DNA from: Cladobotryum mycophilum
Taxonomy: Eukaryota; Ascomycota; Sordariomycetes; Hypocreales; Hypocreaceae
Reading direction: 5' to 3'
Assembly: GCA_036429605.1 (NCBI GenBank)
Contig: JAVFKD010000002.1
Span: 3,534,001-3,598,000 of the forward strand
DNA: 64,000 bases
Shown: one piece after another, positions 24,001 through 37,100 of the stretch
Numbering within the stretch: the stretch's first letter is position 1
How the letters are laid out: each line of letters opens with the position of its first letter
Position numbers and translations under genes: made by a program
Notes under the pieces: model-generated
Databases searched by the model: none
What the model was told of the DNA's origin: nothing
The model's input: the letters and a program-made list of their open reading frames with translations, nothing else

Positions 24001-25184
24001 TATTCTACCGCATACATACATGAGTCGTTGGCCCTCCAGCTCTGCGTTGGCATTGCGGACACATGCGGACAGCATGTATCGGAAAGATTTCCCCAGCCGG
24101 ATTTTTGGATCACCGCACCAAAACCGCTATACGCAACCGACATAATTGATCAGTCAATCCACTATTGCATATAAGGTTATCAGCAACGTTTATTCCTAAC
24201 AGGGCATTCATTCCAAGGCGAACTTGAAATAAGAACTTGACAGGTAAAGTTCTGATAGCGCTCCGCATCTCTTTGCCACCGGAATGCCGAAACTTCTCCA
24301 GGTTTGCCATCATACTATGGAGTACCTTTGGTACGGTACGGTACGGTACAGAGTACGTACTTGTATCGCAATAACAGGAATTACGATAATCAAGATGGCC
24401 ATGCTATGCCGGTATTTCCGTAGATCCCAAGGGACTTAAATGAAGTGCTGACTCTAGCGTTGAATGGCTGTGCTTCGAGTCCATACAGTGCCGTTTTGCC
24501 AGCAAGGGTAAGACACCCATACTAAACGGCGAGGATACGAATCGAGACTCTTGGATGGAGTGTACGAGTGATCAAGAAAGAATACGTACAAGTATGTAGA
24601 TTTTTATCATTTATCATATATCATAAGCTCCTGGAATCGAATTTGTCCAAGTATGTACCTATGCAAAGTTAAGGGGTCGTCGCTTTGATAACTCTTATGC
24701 GCTCTCCAAAGCCAGGTATTCCTCGACAAGTGCATCATCCATGGATCCATGTTTGGGATATTCCGTACTGTCTAACGGATTTCAATGGATGGATGGATCC
24801 ATGGATGCTTCCATGCTACAGATCAACTGCCCAGCGTTGCCAGGTACAGCGGTGCACCTTTAGAGAGCTGGTGGTACTGTAGCGAGGAGCTCAGCAGAGC
24901 CCCAGCCCACCTCATGCCCTGCCTCCCCACTGTAGACTCCACTAACACCTAGTCTCCACAATGGCTATTCTGATTCCAGCTAAAGCTTGATTGGCTGAGT
25001 CGCTTTCAAAGCCTAACCCCGCCAAAAGCTCCAGGACTGCCTCCAGTGGTTGCTTCAGTGCAGCACTAGCCCCGCCATTGTTCAGTGGAAGGCTGACACC
25101 CGTGAACGTGTTTAGAGCTTCCCACTCCTCAGCCTTGTTCCTCATTCATAGCCATTGATAGACTCCATCTTGGCTTTATCCTCG
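21023..25184. other. 4.2-kb gene-free region upstream of two divergent genes
   Basis: This is the leader and promoter of the Zn2Cys6 regulator plus the promoter of CSN1. The proximal part (21,150-21,850) is GT/GC-rich with a GTGCA repeat and a CAGA run. Reading frames at 23418-23969 and elsewhere look non-coding (no domain, no codon-like composition). A GGTAC tandem lies at about 24330-24350. No tRNA was recognised. Confidence 0.45.
21785..21810. repeat. (GTGCA)n tandem repeat
   Basis: Five GTGCA units followed by GTGGTGGTGG, in the likely leader of the Zn2Cys6 regulator. Confidence 0.85.
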
Positions 25185-26872
25185 ATGGCTGCCTCAACCA
25201 CAGCTCAGTCGGGCTCAAGTTCTCAGGCAACTCCCCCGAGCCTGTTATTGTAACCGGTGTGTAGCTCTTTTTACCCTTTCCACAGGCGCATTTCAACCAC
25301 TGACCTCCTCCGTCTCCTATCCAGACCTACCCAAGCTTGATATCGACCTCTACGTTCAAAATTATGTCGGTATGTAGCATCAAACCATCGCTTTCAACAG
25401 TCTAGTACGATTTATAGAGCTCACTTCTTTCTTACTGCCACAGGCCGCACACGATACGACCGTCTAATTCTCATTGGCAAATGCTGCGTTCCTTTACGTC
25501 TTGAAGCTCTAAAGGCCGCCATCGCCGAAGCAAAGAACGGATCCGATGTCGCTCGATATAAGGAAGCGTGGGAAGCTCTGAGGTCTGTTGCTCCAAACGA
25601 GCCCGAGGCGAAAAGGGATGGAGATTGGATAGAGGAAACGGAGACTGCAAATAGGATGGAAACACTCCGCCTCGAGTCAGAGCTCAAGGGCTACAAGAAC
25701 AATCTCATCAAAGAAAGTATCAGGGTAAGCTGCAACTCCGTTTGCCTCCTCCTTATATCTGTTTTTTTCTTTGGGTTTTTTTCTAACATGTTGTTGAACA
25801 GATGGGCAACGAAGATCTTGGCAAGCACCTCGAAAGCATTGGCAAACTCACTGAAGCCGCTGAAGCCTATACCAGAATGCGTCCAGATGTTAGCACCACC
25901 AAGCATATCGTAGACTGCGGTATGCACCTCGCCAATGTAGCTCTGCAACGCCGCGATTGGACCTCAGTCCGGAATCATGTTGGCAAAGTCGCCAGTATTC
26001 AGACCGGCGATGACGAAAAGTCATTACTAGCATATACAAGGATTGTTTCCGGTATTGCATTGCTGGGACTTGAAAACTATCCCGATTCCGCGAAAACGTT
26101 GATCCAGACAGATCCCAATGTGCCTTATAGTGAATACAATCACATTGCAAGCCCCAACGATGTAGCAATCTACGGAGGGCTTCTAGCTCTCGCTACTATG
26201 GACAGAAAGGATCTTCAAGCTAGAATCTTGGACAACTCGTCGTTCCGAACTTTCCTGGAACAGGAGCCACATATTCGAAAAGCCATCGGACTATTTGTCA
26301 ATGGACGCTATTCCAACTGCCTGGAGATTTTGGAATCCGTACGAGCAGACTACATGATAGACATATACCTGCAACCACACATACCCGAGATCTACTCCAG
26401 AATCCGCGCAAAATGCATTATTCAATACTTTATTCCCTTCTCTTGTGTCACCCTCGAAAGCCTTGACACTGCCTTCTCCCTGTCTGGCCAATCAATTGAG
26501 GGCGAACTTGTCAGAATGATAAGTGACGGGTCGTTGAAGGCTCGAATCGATACCAAAAACCGAGTATGAACTCCTCTCAACATCTTACCCTTTATTACGT
26601 TTAGTAGACTAACTATCATCAAGCTCCTGGTGGCAGTTCGCCCCGATCCACGCTTAGCGATGCAGTCAAATGCACTCAATATTGCACGCAGATATGAGCA
26701 AGAAGCCAAGGAGCGGTTACGACGTATGAATATCATCGCTGCTGGCCTGGAGGTTGCCGGTGCGAAGAAGAACGCTGCTAGCACCGCAGGGGGTTCAACA
26801 TTGGAAGAGGCCTGGTTTGAGGGAAGCGATAGAAACCTTGCGGCTACCGAAGTGTCTGAGGGTCAGGCGTGA
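25185..26872 (+). CDS. csn1: COP9 signalosome subunit 1 (PCI-domain protein)
   Basis: CSN1 is a scaffold of the COP9 signalosome, which removes NEDD8 from cullins and controls development and light responses in filamentous fungi. Exons: 25185-25256, 25325-25369, 25444-25724, 25802-26563 and 26624-26872, about 469 residues. Seen: the N-terminal LDIDLYVQNYVGRTRYDRLILIG block, TPR-like helical repeats (MGNEDLGKHLESIGKLTEAAEAYTRMR, in part), then the PCI region (PHIPEIYSRIRAKCIIQYFIPFSCVTLESL... GELVRMISDGSLKARID) and a C-terminal helix. Exon 1 read literally stops after ATPPSLLL. One missing C in the five-C run 25233-25237 restores ATPPEPVIVT, and only then do the phases of all later exons agree. 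Introns have good branch points (CACTGACC, CTAACT). It is convergent with PRP18. Confidence 0.9.
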
Positions 26873-27356
26873 GAAAGGATCGGCGTTGGTCTTGGACATG
26901 TGTCAAGATCAGACTCCATCAACCTAGACGCCTAAGCACGGCAATAAAGGCCCGCAATATGCATACTTGCGAGGGAATTCACGAATTGGACGATGCATGA
27001 AGATCTCATTGGTAGCTGGGATTATTAGAGCTGAGCAAAATCCGTTTGGTACTCAGCTTAACTTTTGGGGGCCGCGGCTAGGACGGCACCATACGATTCA
27101 CAAAGATGTTACATTAGATCGAGGCGTAAGGAGAACAGGGTTTCGTTATTTATTTATTTGGCTTTCAACAGTGCCAGTTATCATGTCCTGTTCTGTTTTT
27201 GCTCTCCCCCTGTCCATCCCCGCACTGGTCATGCGTTTGATGACGACGCCTTCATCCCCATCATTTAACCGTAGGGTATCAAATCTTACAACGTATTCGT
27301 ACAGACGTAATTTCAACCTTTGCTTTTCCCTTTTGTGCGACCGCTCCGTCACTATT
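26873..27356. other. Convergent 3' spacer CSN1 / PRP18
   Basis: 484 bp containing both 3' ends; no gene seen. Confidence 0.5.
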
Positions 27357-28477
27357 TCATCCCATCAACTGTCTCAAATCTGTTGGTGGCCAGCGCACTT
27401 GCGCAAAGGTCAGACATCGTTTAATGCTCTGGAGGTACTTGCGTGTCACTTCGTCTCCCATGACGTGACCCTTGGCTCCGTCGTGGAGCTTCTCGCGGGC
27501 GCTTCGCTCGTGGATGCCCACCATGGTGACACCGATGGGCCATGCCGCCTTTCCGATGCTGAGGCGGAGGTACCCGTCGTTGGCATCGACGTAGCGGCGC
27601 TCCTGGAGGGCTTTGACAATTTCGATGATGGGCTCTAGGAGAGAGTCGTCGATATCGCCGGCTTCAAATTTGCGGAAAAGCTGAATTGAATGGTGTTAGC
27701 ATAAAGAAAAAGAAAAAGAAAGGCTCTCCTGATGCCAGTGCCACAGGGTTGACGTACCGGCTTCATGTTCTCGCGCGTCTGTACCATGGCATTGTAGGCC
27801 AATTTGCTTGCGCTGGTCTCCTTCTTTTCTTCCTCCATCGCGTTCTCGTAGGCCGTGAGAACCATTGTGAAGTAACTTGCTAGCTGTCTAAACAGCCATT
27901 TCCGTTCTTCCCTGTCCTTTGGCAGCTCCCCATTGACTTTCATTTCTTTTTCTTCAACCAGTTGCAATGTGGTTGGTATTGGCCCCTGAGTCAAGACTGT
28001 CGTCAAGGTCCTGTATCGCCTTAGGCGTACCACATGACTCTCTCCGAATAGTATGGCCGGGTGTCCCAGCTCCCGCAGCTTTTGCACCAATTCCTCCTCA
28101 GGGATATCTTCCCCAGCATCACCATCCGCCGCATCCTCGCCCTCCAGCGCTCCCTTTACCTGTTCTGGTAGACCTAGACGTCTCCTCCGCGCCTGCTCCT
28201 CTTCCCACTCCCTTTCCTCTCTCTGTATTCGCGATTCTTCCGCCAGCTTGCGCCGTTTCTCTTCCCGCAGCGCGTTCTCCGTGGCGGCTTCTTCTTCTCG
28301 TTTACGCTTCGCCTCGGCTTTGGCCTCACGCTCGGTCTCGAGGGCCTTTTGCTCTTCCAAGTATGCCCTTTTGCGCTCGGCCTCTATCTCTGAGCGTTTC
28401 ATGTATTTCTTGTTGTCGTCGCTGGCTGACTTCTTGGATTTGGATAGCTCCTTGTTCATCAAAGCAGCGAAATCCAT
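27357..28477 (-). CDS. prp18: Pre-mRNA splicing factor PRP18
   Basis: PRP18 acts in the second catalytic step of splicing with Slu7 and the U5 snRNP. Exons 27758-28477 and 27357-27680, 347 residues, intron of 77 bp. The N-terminus is a long charged helix (about 25-100, Glu/Arg/Lys-rich). The SFM motif shared with PRP4 follows (about 129-156, ELVQKLRELGHPAILFGE). The C-terminal Prp18 domain (about 195-345) contains KPLFRKFEAGDIDDSLLEPI, GYLRLSIGKAAWPIGVTMVG and the conserved loop region HERSAREKL. The start at 28477 (MDFAALMNKELSKSKK) is the usual family start; an upstream in-frame continuation is not needed. It is divergent from SAP18 across 365 bp. Confidence 0.95.
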
Positions 28478-28842
28478 GATGGCGGTGGGACAGCTCGGGA
28501 GACTATGGCGAACGCTATAACGAATGTTGTCGTATGATAATTGAGCTTGAGATTGCGATTGATTGGCATATATAGTCACAAGATGTAGATTGAACAAATT
28601 ATATGTTAAGAGGATAATAACAAAGAGATATCGACAATGTTTACCCCAGAGTTGAAGCTTCAAAAGCTTATCGATTAGTGACCGTTGCTTTTACGGATAT
28701 TCATCGGTTAATCTCACTCGAAGCTTTCAACATCACCCGTCTCATAGCCAACCCTCAGTTTATCTACAATTGAATAACAACGACTGAGAACTTGACGTGA
28801 AAAATAAAAAATTACATAAATCGATACTTGATAGAGGCCAAA
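28478..28842. promoter_or_regulatory. Divergent promoter PRP18 / SAP18
   Basis: 365 bp shared between two divergent genes. AT-rich, with an ACGATAT/TATCG-like pattern, but no element I can name with confidence. Confidence 0.5.
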
Positions 28843-29618
28843 ATGTCCACATTATCTGACAAGAATGACCGCGATCTCACAGCGCCTTTTCTAGTAAAGC
28901 TCTTTCATCGAAATGGAGCTTTCCATCGGTACGCGACTACGGCGATGCTACCTTATGCATGAACTCTACTAACATGCCCCCCAGGCCAGAGGAATTCGCA
29001 TCACCATCACTCCCACCTCATATTCTAGTTTACACGTGGTCAAGCTGCACCCTCAAAGAGCTGGCTCTTGAGCTCGCCGCTTCCAAACCATCTGTCCTAC
29101 AAATCCCTACCATTGGCACTAGACTCGCCTTCCAGCTTGTATGCCCAGATTTACGCGGCACAAGTGCTACCAGCACATCACATCCTAGATTTGCGGTCAA
29201 GGACCTGGGTAGCATTGTTATCGGCGAGGGTGGGCCGGGAATCGATGACTCGGATGACGGGAGCTTCGATGGCCCTTTAAGAGATGAAGATGCAAGCCAC
29301 AAGACGCTGTCTGACGCACGATTCGTGGTTGGAGATTACGTATCGTGCGCGATACTTCCACCGCTTGCGGATGGATCAGTAGCACCAACATCGAACGCAA
29401 GGAGAGGCTCAATATCCGGGCGAGAGGGTCGCGGCAATTTTCGGGGAGGGTTTCCTGGGCGGGAAGACAGCTTTGGTCGAAGTAATGGTCGCCCAGGTAG
29501 GGGAGGTCGTAGAGACGCCGCCCCCGGTAGTGGCAGTTTTCCTATGGGTGAATGGAGGAGAGGAGAGAGGATACCAGAGGGGCCACCGGGAAGACCACGC
29601 GGTAGAGGGCGCTGGTAA
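28843..29618 (+). CDS. sap18: SAP18, Sin3-associated polypeptide 18 family
   Basis: In animals SAP18 links the Sin3 histone deacetylase complex and the ASAP splicing/exon-junction complex; the fungal homolog is presumed nuclear. Exons 28843-28928 and 28985-29618 with a 56-bp intron, 239 residues. The SAP18 ubiquitin-like fold spans about residues 8-165: APFLVKLFHRNGAFHRPEEF, HILVYTWSSCTLKELALEL, FAVKDLGSIVIGEG and FVVGDYVSCAILPP all align with the family in order. Beyond it is an Arg/Gly-rich tail (about 185-239) with RGG/RGR repeats, which suggests RNA binding and is longer than the tail of animal SAP18. It is convergent with the small complex I gene. Confidence 0.9.
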
Positions 29619-29825
29619 TTGTAGGGGGATCAGAAGGACATACTTCAAGATTGTGTAGGCACCTTTGTAATGAGATATATACCCATGTAATTGACAGCGA
29701 TTAGGGCGAAGGGGAAGGAAATGACTTGTCTTGGTCGTCCAATCGACTTCAAATTCGGGTTCTCTATTCGTTTCGAAGCCTCTGATATGTACACAGCCTA
29801 CCGCCCCCGACACAAAAAAGAACAT

Positions 29826-30214
29826 TTATAGCTCGTAAGTAGAATCGCCCTTTCGCTTTGCCCGCAGATCCCACAGTCCCTTCGAATTGGTCAGTCAGTC
29901 TACCTCATCCAGCACAGTCTTGTCCCCGTGTACTCACATCAGTCTTGTAGGCAACGTATCCGAAAATGGCCGGAACAACGGCAATGTAGATGAAACTGAG
30001 TCTAGCAGTTCGAGGGGTCCATCGGAAGTACTGGTGGCGGTTCTTTTGCATCGCTACATGTCGAGTTAGATGGGGGGCACTCGTCGTCGGGATATCCGCT
30101 TGGCAAGTTACGCACCCTGCAGCTTGAGGTAAGCTGGGTCTGGTTTAACGTCTGCCGATATATGTTAGTTCCTGTCAATTAATCGCTGTAGAATGACTTA
30201 CTGAGGTGCGCCAT
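29826..30214 (-). CDS. Small single-pass inner-membrane subunit, probably complex I NDUFB4/B15-like
   Basis: Too short and too split for simple ORF finding. Four exons: 30202-30214 (13 bp), 30116-30151 (36 bp), 29938-30053 and 29826-29879, giving 72 residues. All splice sites are GT-AG and phases agree. The middle reads NRHQYFRWTPRTARLSFIYI, followed by one membrane segment (about 34-52) and a basic C-terminus (DLRAKRKGDS). The RWTPRTA...Y.AY.TDG pattern recalls fungal NADH:ubiquinone oxidoreductase B15/NDUFB4-type accessory subunits of the mitochondrial inner membrane. The gene structure is well supported; the family name is from memory of the pattern and less sure. It is divergent from PRP8. 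Confidence 0.7.
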
Positions 30215-31100
30215 TTTGATTGAATCGTGGCGACGGCTCACTGGGTGATCAAGGGATTCACTGTTATCGCGATGAACCAGGGATGTTCGCAATGGATGCT
30301 GAAGTTCGTGAAAGATTAGGTAATACATTTGTAGTAGATATGATTGGCCGTCGTCCGCTCACGGCTCGTCACTGCTTTAAGTGATACCCTAGAAGAATAG
30401 GAATATTGATCGAAGGGGAAATTGGCCCCAAATGGCAATCATACGATACTATGCTGTTCAAACATAGTCGATTAATTTATAAATATATCATCTTACTTGT
30501 GTACTCTGTAGAATCATATATGACTGTGGTTTATGGATATCTAGATGAACATGAAGCATAAACTCGCACTCAAGATTTAAGTGAATTTAGTAAGCTTGAA
30601 GACACCTCTCTCTCAAGCGGCGTGTGAGTGAAGAGTCTCAGGAATATATGTCCAATTCTACAAAAAAGACAAGAAAATGATAAGTCATGAAACAAAGTTC
30701 ATCATAAATGCTATTCTTCCAACCTTTCAAAAAGAATATAGTACATGCCAGTTTAATAATGAAGTATCTCGCCCAAACTCACATCTCAGTATCACGTGAC
30801 ACTACAGCCTTGCATCGAAGCTAGTCCCGGTTGCGATCCCTGAACAAGAAATTATTGTCACGAAGGCGACCTTGGCCCTTAAACTTTTCTATCAAAGCCG
30901 CTCTGGTCGTCACCGCGTGTCTTTGTGAGACCGGTAACAGTTCCATCGGTAAGGAATCGAGCTAATAGAATCTCACTCGAAATCGCTTCTGTTCAGGCAG
31001 CATTGAGGCTGTTAGCGCGTCGTAACACGCGCCACAGCTCGAAGCCATCGAGCAGGCAACTTTTCGAATCGCCATTGAAGGGGCGCATCGTGAAGCCATA
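30215..31100. promoter_or_regulatory. Divergent promoter region, complex I subunit / PRP8
   Basis: 886 bp, AT-rich in the middle (30,400-30,760). No ORF and no named element. Confidence 0.5.
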
Positions 31101-34100
31101 ATGTCGCAACTACCACCACCTCCTCCCCCAGGCTGGGGCCCTCCTCCGCCTCCTCCACCACCTCCATCGTCATCTCTACCTCCTCCTCCATCGACCCCTG
31201 CACCCCCGCGCCACCACCCCCGGGGTATCGACCACCGGCCGACTCTCACATTGCCAAGTTTGCTCAAAAGAAGAAGGAATGGCTTCGAAATCAGCGAAAC
31301 CGATTTGGCGAGAAGCGCAAGGCGGGTTTTGTGCAGACACAGAAGGCTGATATGCCGCCGGAGCACCTACGAAAAATCGTCAGGGACATTGGTGACGTCT
31401 CGCAAAAGAAGTACACCAATGACAAGCGAAGCTATCTCGGTGCCTTGAAATTCATGCCACACGCGGTTATGAAGCTTCTAGAGAACATGCCTATGCCATG
31501 GGAATCTGCGCGCGAGGTCAAGGTTTTATACCACGTAAACGGTTGCTTGACCTTGGTCAACGAGATTCCCAGGGTTATCGAGCCTGTCTTCTTTGCTCAA
31601 TGGGCCATGATGTGGACCTTTATGCGAAAGGAGAAGGCTGACCGAAGGCTTTTTAAGCGTATGCGATTCCCACCGTTTGACGACGAAGAACCGCCGCTGT
31701 CATGGTCCGAAAATATCGAGGATGTCGAGCCCCTGGAGCCCATCCAGATGGAGCTCAACGAAGATGAGGACGAGGCGATTTATGAATGGTTCTACGATCA
31801 CCGACCACTGCTTGACACATCGCATGTCAACGGCCCAAGCTATAAAACTTGGAACCTTACGCTGCCTCAGATGGCAGCATTGTTCCGTCTTAGTCGACCC
31901 CTCATTTCTGATGTTGTGGATAAGAATTACTTCTATCTCTTCGACTTGAAGAGTTTATTGTCGGCAAAGGCATTGAATGTTGCACTGCCTGGTGGCCCAC
32001 GTTTCGAGCCTCTGTATAAAGACATTAATCCTAATGACGAGGACTTTGGTGAATTCAATGCTATTGATCGCATTATTTTCCGAAGCCCTATCCGAACCGA
32101 GTTCCGTGTTGCCTTCCCATACCTCTATAACTCATTGCCTAGGAGTGTACATCTGGCTTGGCACTCTCACCCCCAGGTCGTCTACAATCGTGTTGATGAC
32201 CCGGATCTGCCTACGTTCCACTTTGATCGTCGGATCAACCCCATTTCCTCACGAACGGTAGCATCGAAGAACGTCGAGGTCTCCCACGAGGATGAGTTGT
32301 TTGGCCCTGGAAACAACGAAGAGCCCGAAGAAGATGCCTTTGAGCTTCCTGCCGGTATAGAGCCTTTCCTTTCTGATGAGGATATTGAAAATGAAGACAC
32401 TTCATCAGCCATTGAGCTCTGGTGGGCTCCGTTCCCCTTCAACCGCCGCTCCGGCAAGATGGTTCGAGCTCAAGATGTGCCATTGATCAAGCAATGGTAC
32501 CTTGAACATCCTCCAGCGGACCGACCTCCTGTCAAGGTTCGAGTCTCATACCAGAAGTTACTCAAGAACTTTGTTCTTAATGAGCTGCACAAAAAGAAGC
32601 CAAAGGCCCAAAATAACCAGAATCTGTTGAGATCCTTGAAGCAGACCAAGTTCTTCCAGCAGACCACAATCGATTGGGTAGAAGCCGGTCTTCAAGTTTG
32701 TCGCCAGGGTTTCAATATGCTCAATCTCTTGATTCATCGAAAGAACCTCACATATCTTCATCTTGACTATAACTTCAACTTGAAACCCGTCAAGACTCTC
32801 ACGACCAAGGAACGTAAAAAGTCTCGTTTCGGAAACGCTTTCCATCTCATGCGTGAGATTCTCCGACTGACAAAATTGATCGTGGATGCGCAGGTTCAAT
32901 ATCGATTGGGCAACATTGATGCTTTCCAGCTTGCTGACGGTATCCTCTATGCCTTCAACCATGTCGGCCAGCTTACAGGAATGTACCGATACAAGTACAA
33001 GCTGATGCATCAAATTCGAACCTGCAAGGATCTGAAGCATCTTATTTACTATCGATTCAATTCTGGTCCTGTAGGTAAAGGTCCCGGTTGCGGTTTTTGG
33101 GCACCTGCCTGGAGAGTTTGGCTTTTCTTCATGCGTGGTATCATCCCTCTGTTGGAAAGATGGTTAGGCAACCTTCTTTCTCGTCAATTCGAGGGTCGTC
33201 ATAGCAAGGGTGTCGCGAAGACGGTCACCAAGCAGCGTGTAGAGTCTCACTTCGATCTTGAGCTCAGAGCCTCCGTCATGGCTGATCTTATGGACATGAT
33301 GCCCGAGGGTATCAAGCAAAATAAGGTCAACACTGTGCTTCAACATCTTTCGGAGGCCTGGCGATGCTGGAAGAGTAACATCCCCTGGAAGGTTCCTGGT
33401 TTACCTGCTCCTATCGAGAATATTATTCTTCGATACGTGAAATCTAAGGCCGATTGGTGGATCTCGGTTGCCCACTATAACCGAGAACGTATTCGAAGGG
33501 GTGCTACGGTTGACAAGACAGTGGCGAAGAAGAACGTTGGTCGTCTGACGCGTCTTTGGTTGAAGGCCGAACAGGAGCGACAACACAACCACATGAAAGA
33601 CGGTCCCTACGTTTCATCTGAGGAGGCTGTTGCCATCTATACCACAACTGTTCACTGGTTGGAGTCTCGCAAGTTTTCGCCCATTCCCTTCCCTAGTGTT
33701 TCCTACAAGCATGACACAAAGATTCTTATCCTGGCTTTGGAACGGCTAAGGGAGGCATACTCTGTCAAGGGCCGTTTGAACCAGAGCCAGCGCGAAGAGC
33801 TTGCACTCATCGAACAAGCCTATGACAGCCCAGGAACAACACTGGAGCGAATCAAGCGGTTCTTGCTAACTCAACGTGCTTTCAAAGAAGTCAACATTGA
33901 TATGAACGATAACTATAGCACTATTAATCCTGTGTATGACATCGAGCCCATCGAGAAGATTAGCGATGCCTACCTTGACCAGTATCTCTGGTACCAAGCT
34001 GACCAGAGACATCTTTTCCCAGCCTGGATCAAGCCCTCTGATTCTGAAGTGCCTCCCTTATTGGTATACAAGTGGGCTCAGGGCATCAACAACTTGAACC

Positions 34101-37100
34101 AGGTTTGGGTGACTGAAGACGGCGAGTGCAACGTCATGATTGAGACTGAGCTCTCAAAGGTCTATGAGAAGATGGAATTGACGCTTCTCAACTCACTTCT
34201 CAGACTCATCATGGACCACAATCTTGCAGACTACATTACTGCCAAGAACAACGTTCAGTTAACATACAAGGATATGAACCACGTCAACAGTTACGGTATG
34301 ATTCGTGGTCTTCAATTCTCGGCCTTCGTGTTCCAATACTATGGCCTTGTTCTTGACTTGCTGCTACTTGGACCCCAGAGAGCCAGCGAAATCGCAGGAC
34401 CCCCTCAAGGCCCCAACGACTTCTTGCAGTTTAGGGACCGTGAGACAGAGACAAGACACCCAATTCGTCTCTACAGTCGATACATTGACAAGATTTGGGT
34501 TTTCCTGCGGTTCACAGCTGAAGAGTCTCGAGACCTCATTCAACGTTTCCTGACTGAGCAACCTGACCCCAATTTTGAGAACGTCATTGGATATAAGAGC
34601 AAGAAGTGCTGGCCAAGAGATTCTCGAATGCGCTTGATGAGACACGATGTTAACCTCGGTCGCGCTGTCTTCTGGGATCTCAAGAACCGCCTGCCACGAT
34701 CTGTTACTACGATTGAGTGGGATGAAAGCTTTGTCAGTGTCTACAGTCGTGACAACCCGAACTTGCTTTTCTCCATGTGTGGATTTGAGGTTCGCATTTT
34801 GCCCAAGATCAGAAACCAGAATGAAGAGTTCCCTGTCAAGGACAGCGTTTGGTCTTTGGTCGACAATACCACCAAGGAGCGGACGGCTCATGCCTTCTTA
34901 CAGGTGACCGAAGAGGATATCCAGAAGTTTAACAACCGTATCAGGCAGATTCTCATGTCATCTGGTTCGACAACATTTACCAAGATTGCGAACAAGTGGA
35001 ACACTGCTCTGATTGCGCTCTTCACTTATTATCGTGAGGCTGCAGTCTCCACCATTGATCTGCTTGACACCATTGTCAAGTGTGAGACGAAGATCCAGAC
35101 ACGAGTCAAGATTGGTCTCAACTCCAAGATGCCGTCTCGATTCCCCCTGCTGTTTTCTACACTCCCAAGGAACTTGGTGGTTTAGGCATGATTTCCGGAT
35201 CTCACATCCTCATCCCGGCGAGTGACAAGCGGTGGTCTAAGCAGACAGATACCGGTGTCACTCACTATAGAGCGGGAATGACTCATGACGAAGAGACGTT
35301 AATTCCTAATATTTTCCGATACATCATTCCTTGGGAAGCTGAATTCATTGACTCCCAGCGTGTTTGGACTGAGTACTCTCAGAAGCGTTTGGAAGCCAAC
35401 CAGCAGAATCGTCGTCTGACTCTTGAAGATCTCGAGGACAGCTGGGACCGTGGTCTGCCCAGAATCAACACTTTGTTCCAGAAAGATCGAAGCACTCTCA
35501 GCTTCGACAAGGGTTTCCGAGCTCGTGCTGAATTCAAGATCTACCAGTTGATGAAGAGCAATCCCTTCTGGTGGACAAGTCAGCGACATGATGGTAAACT
35601 GTGGAACCTGAACGCCTACCGAACCGATGTTATCCAAGCTTTGGGTGGTGTTGAGACAATTCTGGAGCACACTCTCTTCAAGGCTACTGGGTTCCCATCC
35701 TGGGAAGGTCTCTTCTGGGAAAAGGCCTCTGGTTTCGAAGAGTCGATGAAGTTCAAGAAGTTGACCAACGCCCAGCGATCCGGTCTTAACCAGATTCCTA
35801 ACCGTCGCTTTACACTCTGGTGGTCGCCTACTATCAACAGAGCCAACGTGTACGTCGGTTTCCAGGTCCAGCTTGATCTTACAGGTATCTTCTTGCACGG
35901 CAAGATTCCAACACTCAAGATCTCACTCATCCAGATCTTCCGAGCCCATTTGTGGCAGAAGATCCACGAGTCCGTTGTGATGGATATCTGCCAGGTCCTC
36001 GATCAAGAACTCGAATCTCTCGGCATCGAGACTGTGCAGAAGGAAACCATCCATCCTCGAAAGTCGTACAAGATGAACAGTTCTTGTGCCGATATTCTTC
36101 TCTTTGCCAGCCATAAATGGAACGTAACCCGCCCATCTCTTCTCTACGATACCAAGGACACCATTGAACCTACGACAACCAACAAGTTCTGGATTGATAT
36201 CCAGTTGCGATATGGTGATTACGACTCTCATGACATTGAACGATACACACGCGCCAAGTATCTCGATTATACTACCGACAGTTCTAGTATCTATCCTTCC
36301 GCTACTGGTCTTATGATTGGTATTGATCTTGCTTACAATCTCTACTCGGCGTACGGCATGTACTTCCCAGGATTGAAGGTTCTTATTCAGCAGGCCATGG
36401 CCAAGATTATGAAGGCCAATCCGGCGCTGTATGTTCTTCGCGAGCGTATTCGCAAAGGTCTGCAGCTGTATGCATCCGAGTCTCAACAAGAGTTCCTCAA
36501 CTCCCAAAACTACGCGGAACTCTTCAGCAATCAGACACAGCTGTTTATTGATGATACCAATGTGTACCGTGTCACCATTCACAAGACATTCGAAGGCAAC
36601 TTGACAACAAAGCCTATCAACGGTGCTATCTTCATCTTCAACCCTCGTACTGGTCAATTGTTCTTGAAGATTATCCATACCAGTGTATGGGCTGGGCAGA
36701 AGCGTCTTGGACAACTGGCGAAATGGAAAACGGCTGAAGAAGTTGCAGCTCTGATTCGATCCTTACCTGTTGAAGAACAACCCAAGCAGCTCATCGTTAC
36801 TCGAAAGGGTTTGTTGGATCCTCTTGAAGTTCAGCTTGTCGACTTCCCGAACATTTCTATCCGAGCCTCGGAGTTGCAACTTCCCTTCCAGGCTGCTATG
36901 AAGGTTGAGAAGCTGGGTGACATGATCTTGAGAGCCACTGAACCCCAGATGGTGTTGTTCAATTTGTATGACGAGTGGCTGAAGAGCATTTCTTCATACA
37001 CTGCCTTTTCTCGTCTGATTCTCATTCTGCGAGCTCTCCATGTCAACCCCGACAAGACGAAGCTGATCTTGAGACCTGACAAGACAGTCATTACACACGA

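Noticed and set aside
24942..25145. 67-codon minus-strand frame overlapping the CSN1 promoter
   Set aside because: It has reasonable composition but no recognised family and no splice or expression evidence.
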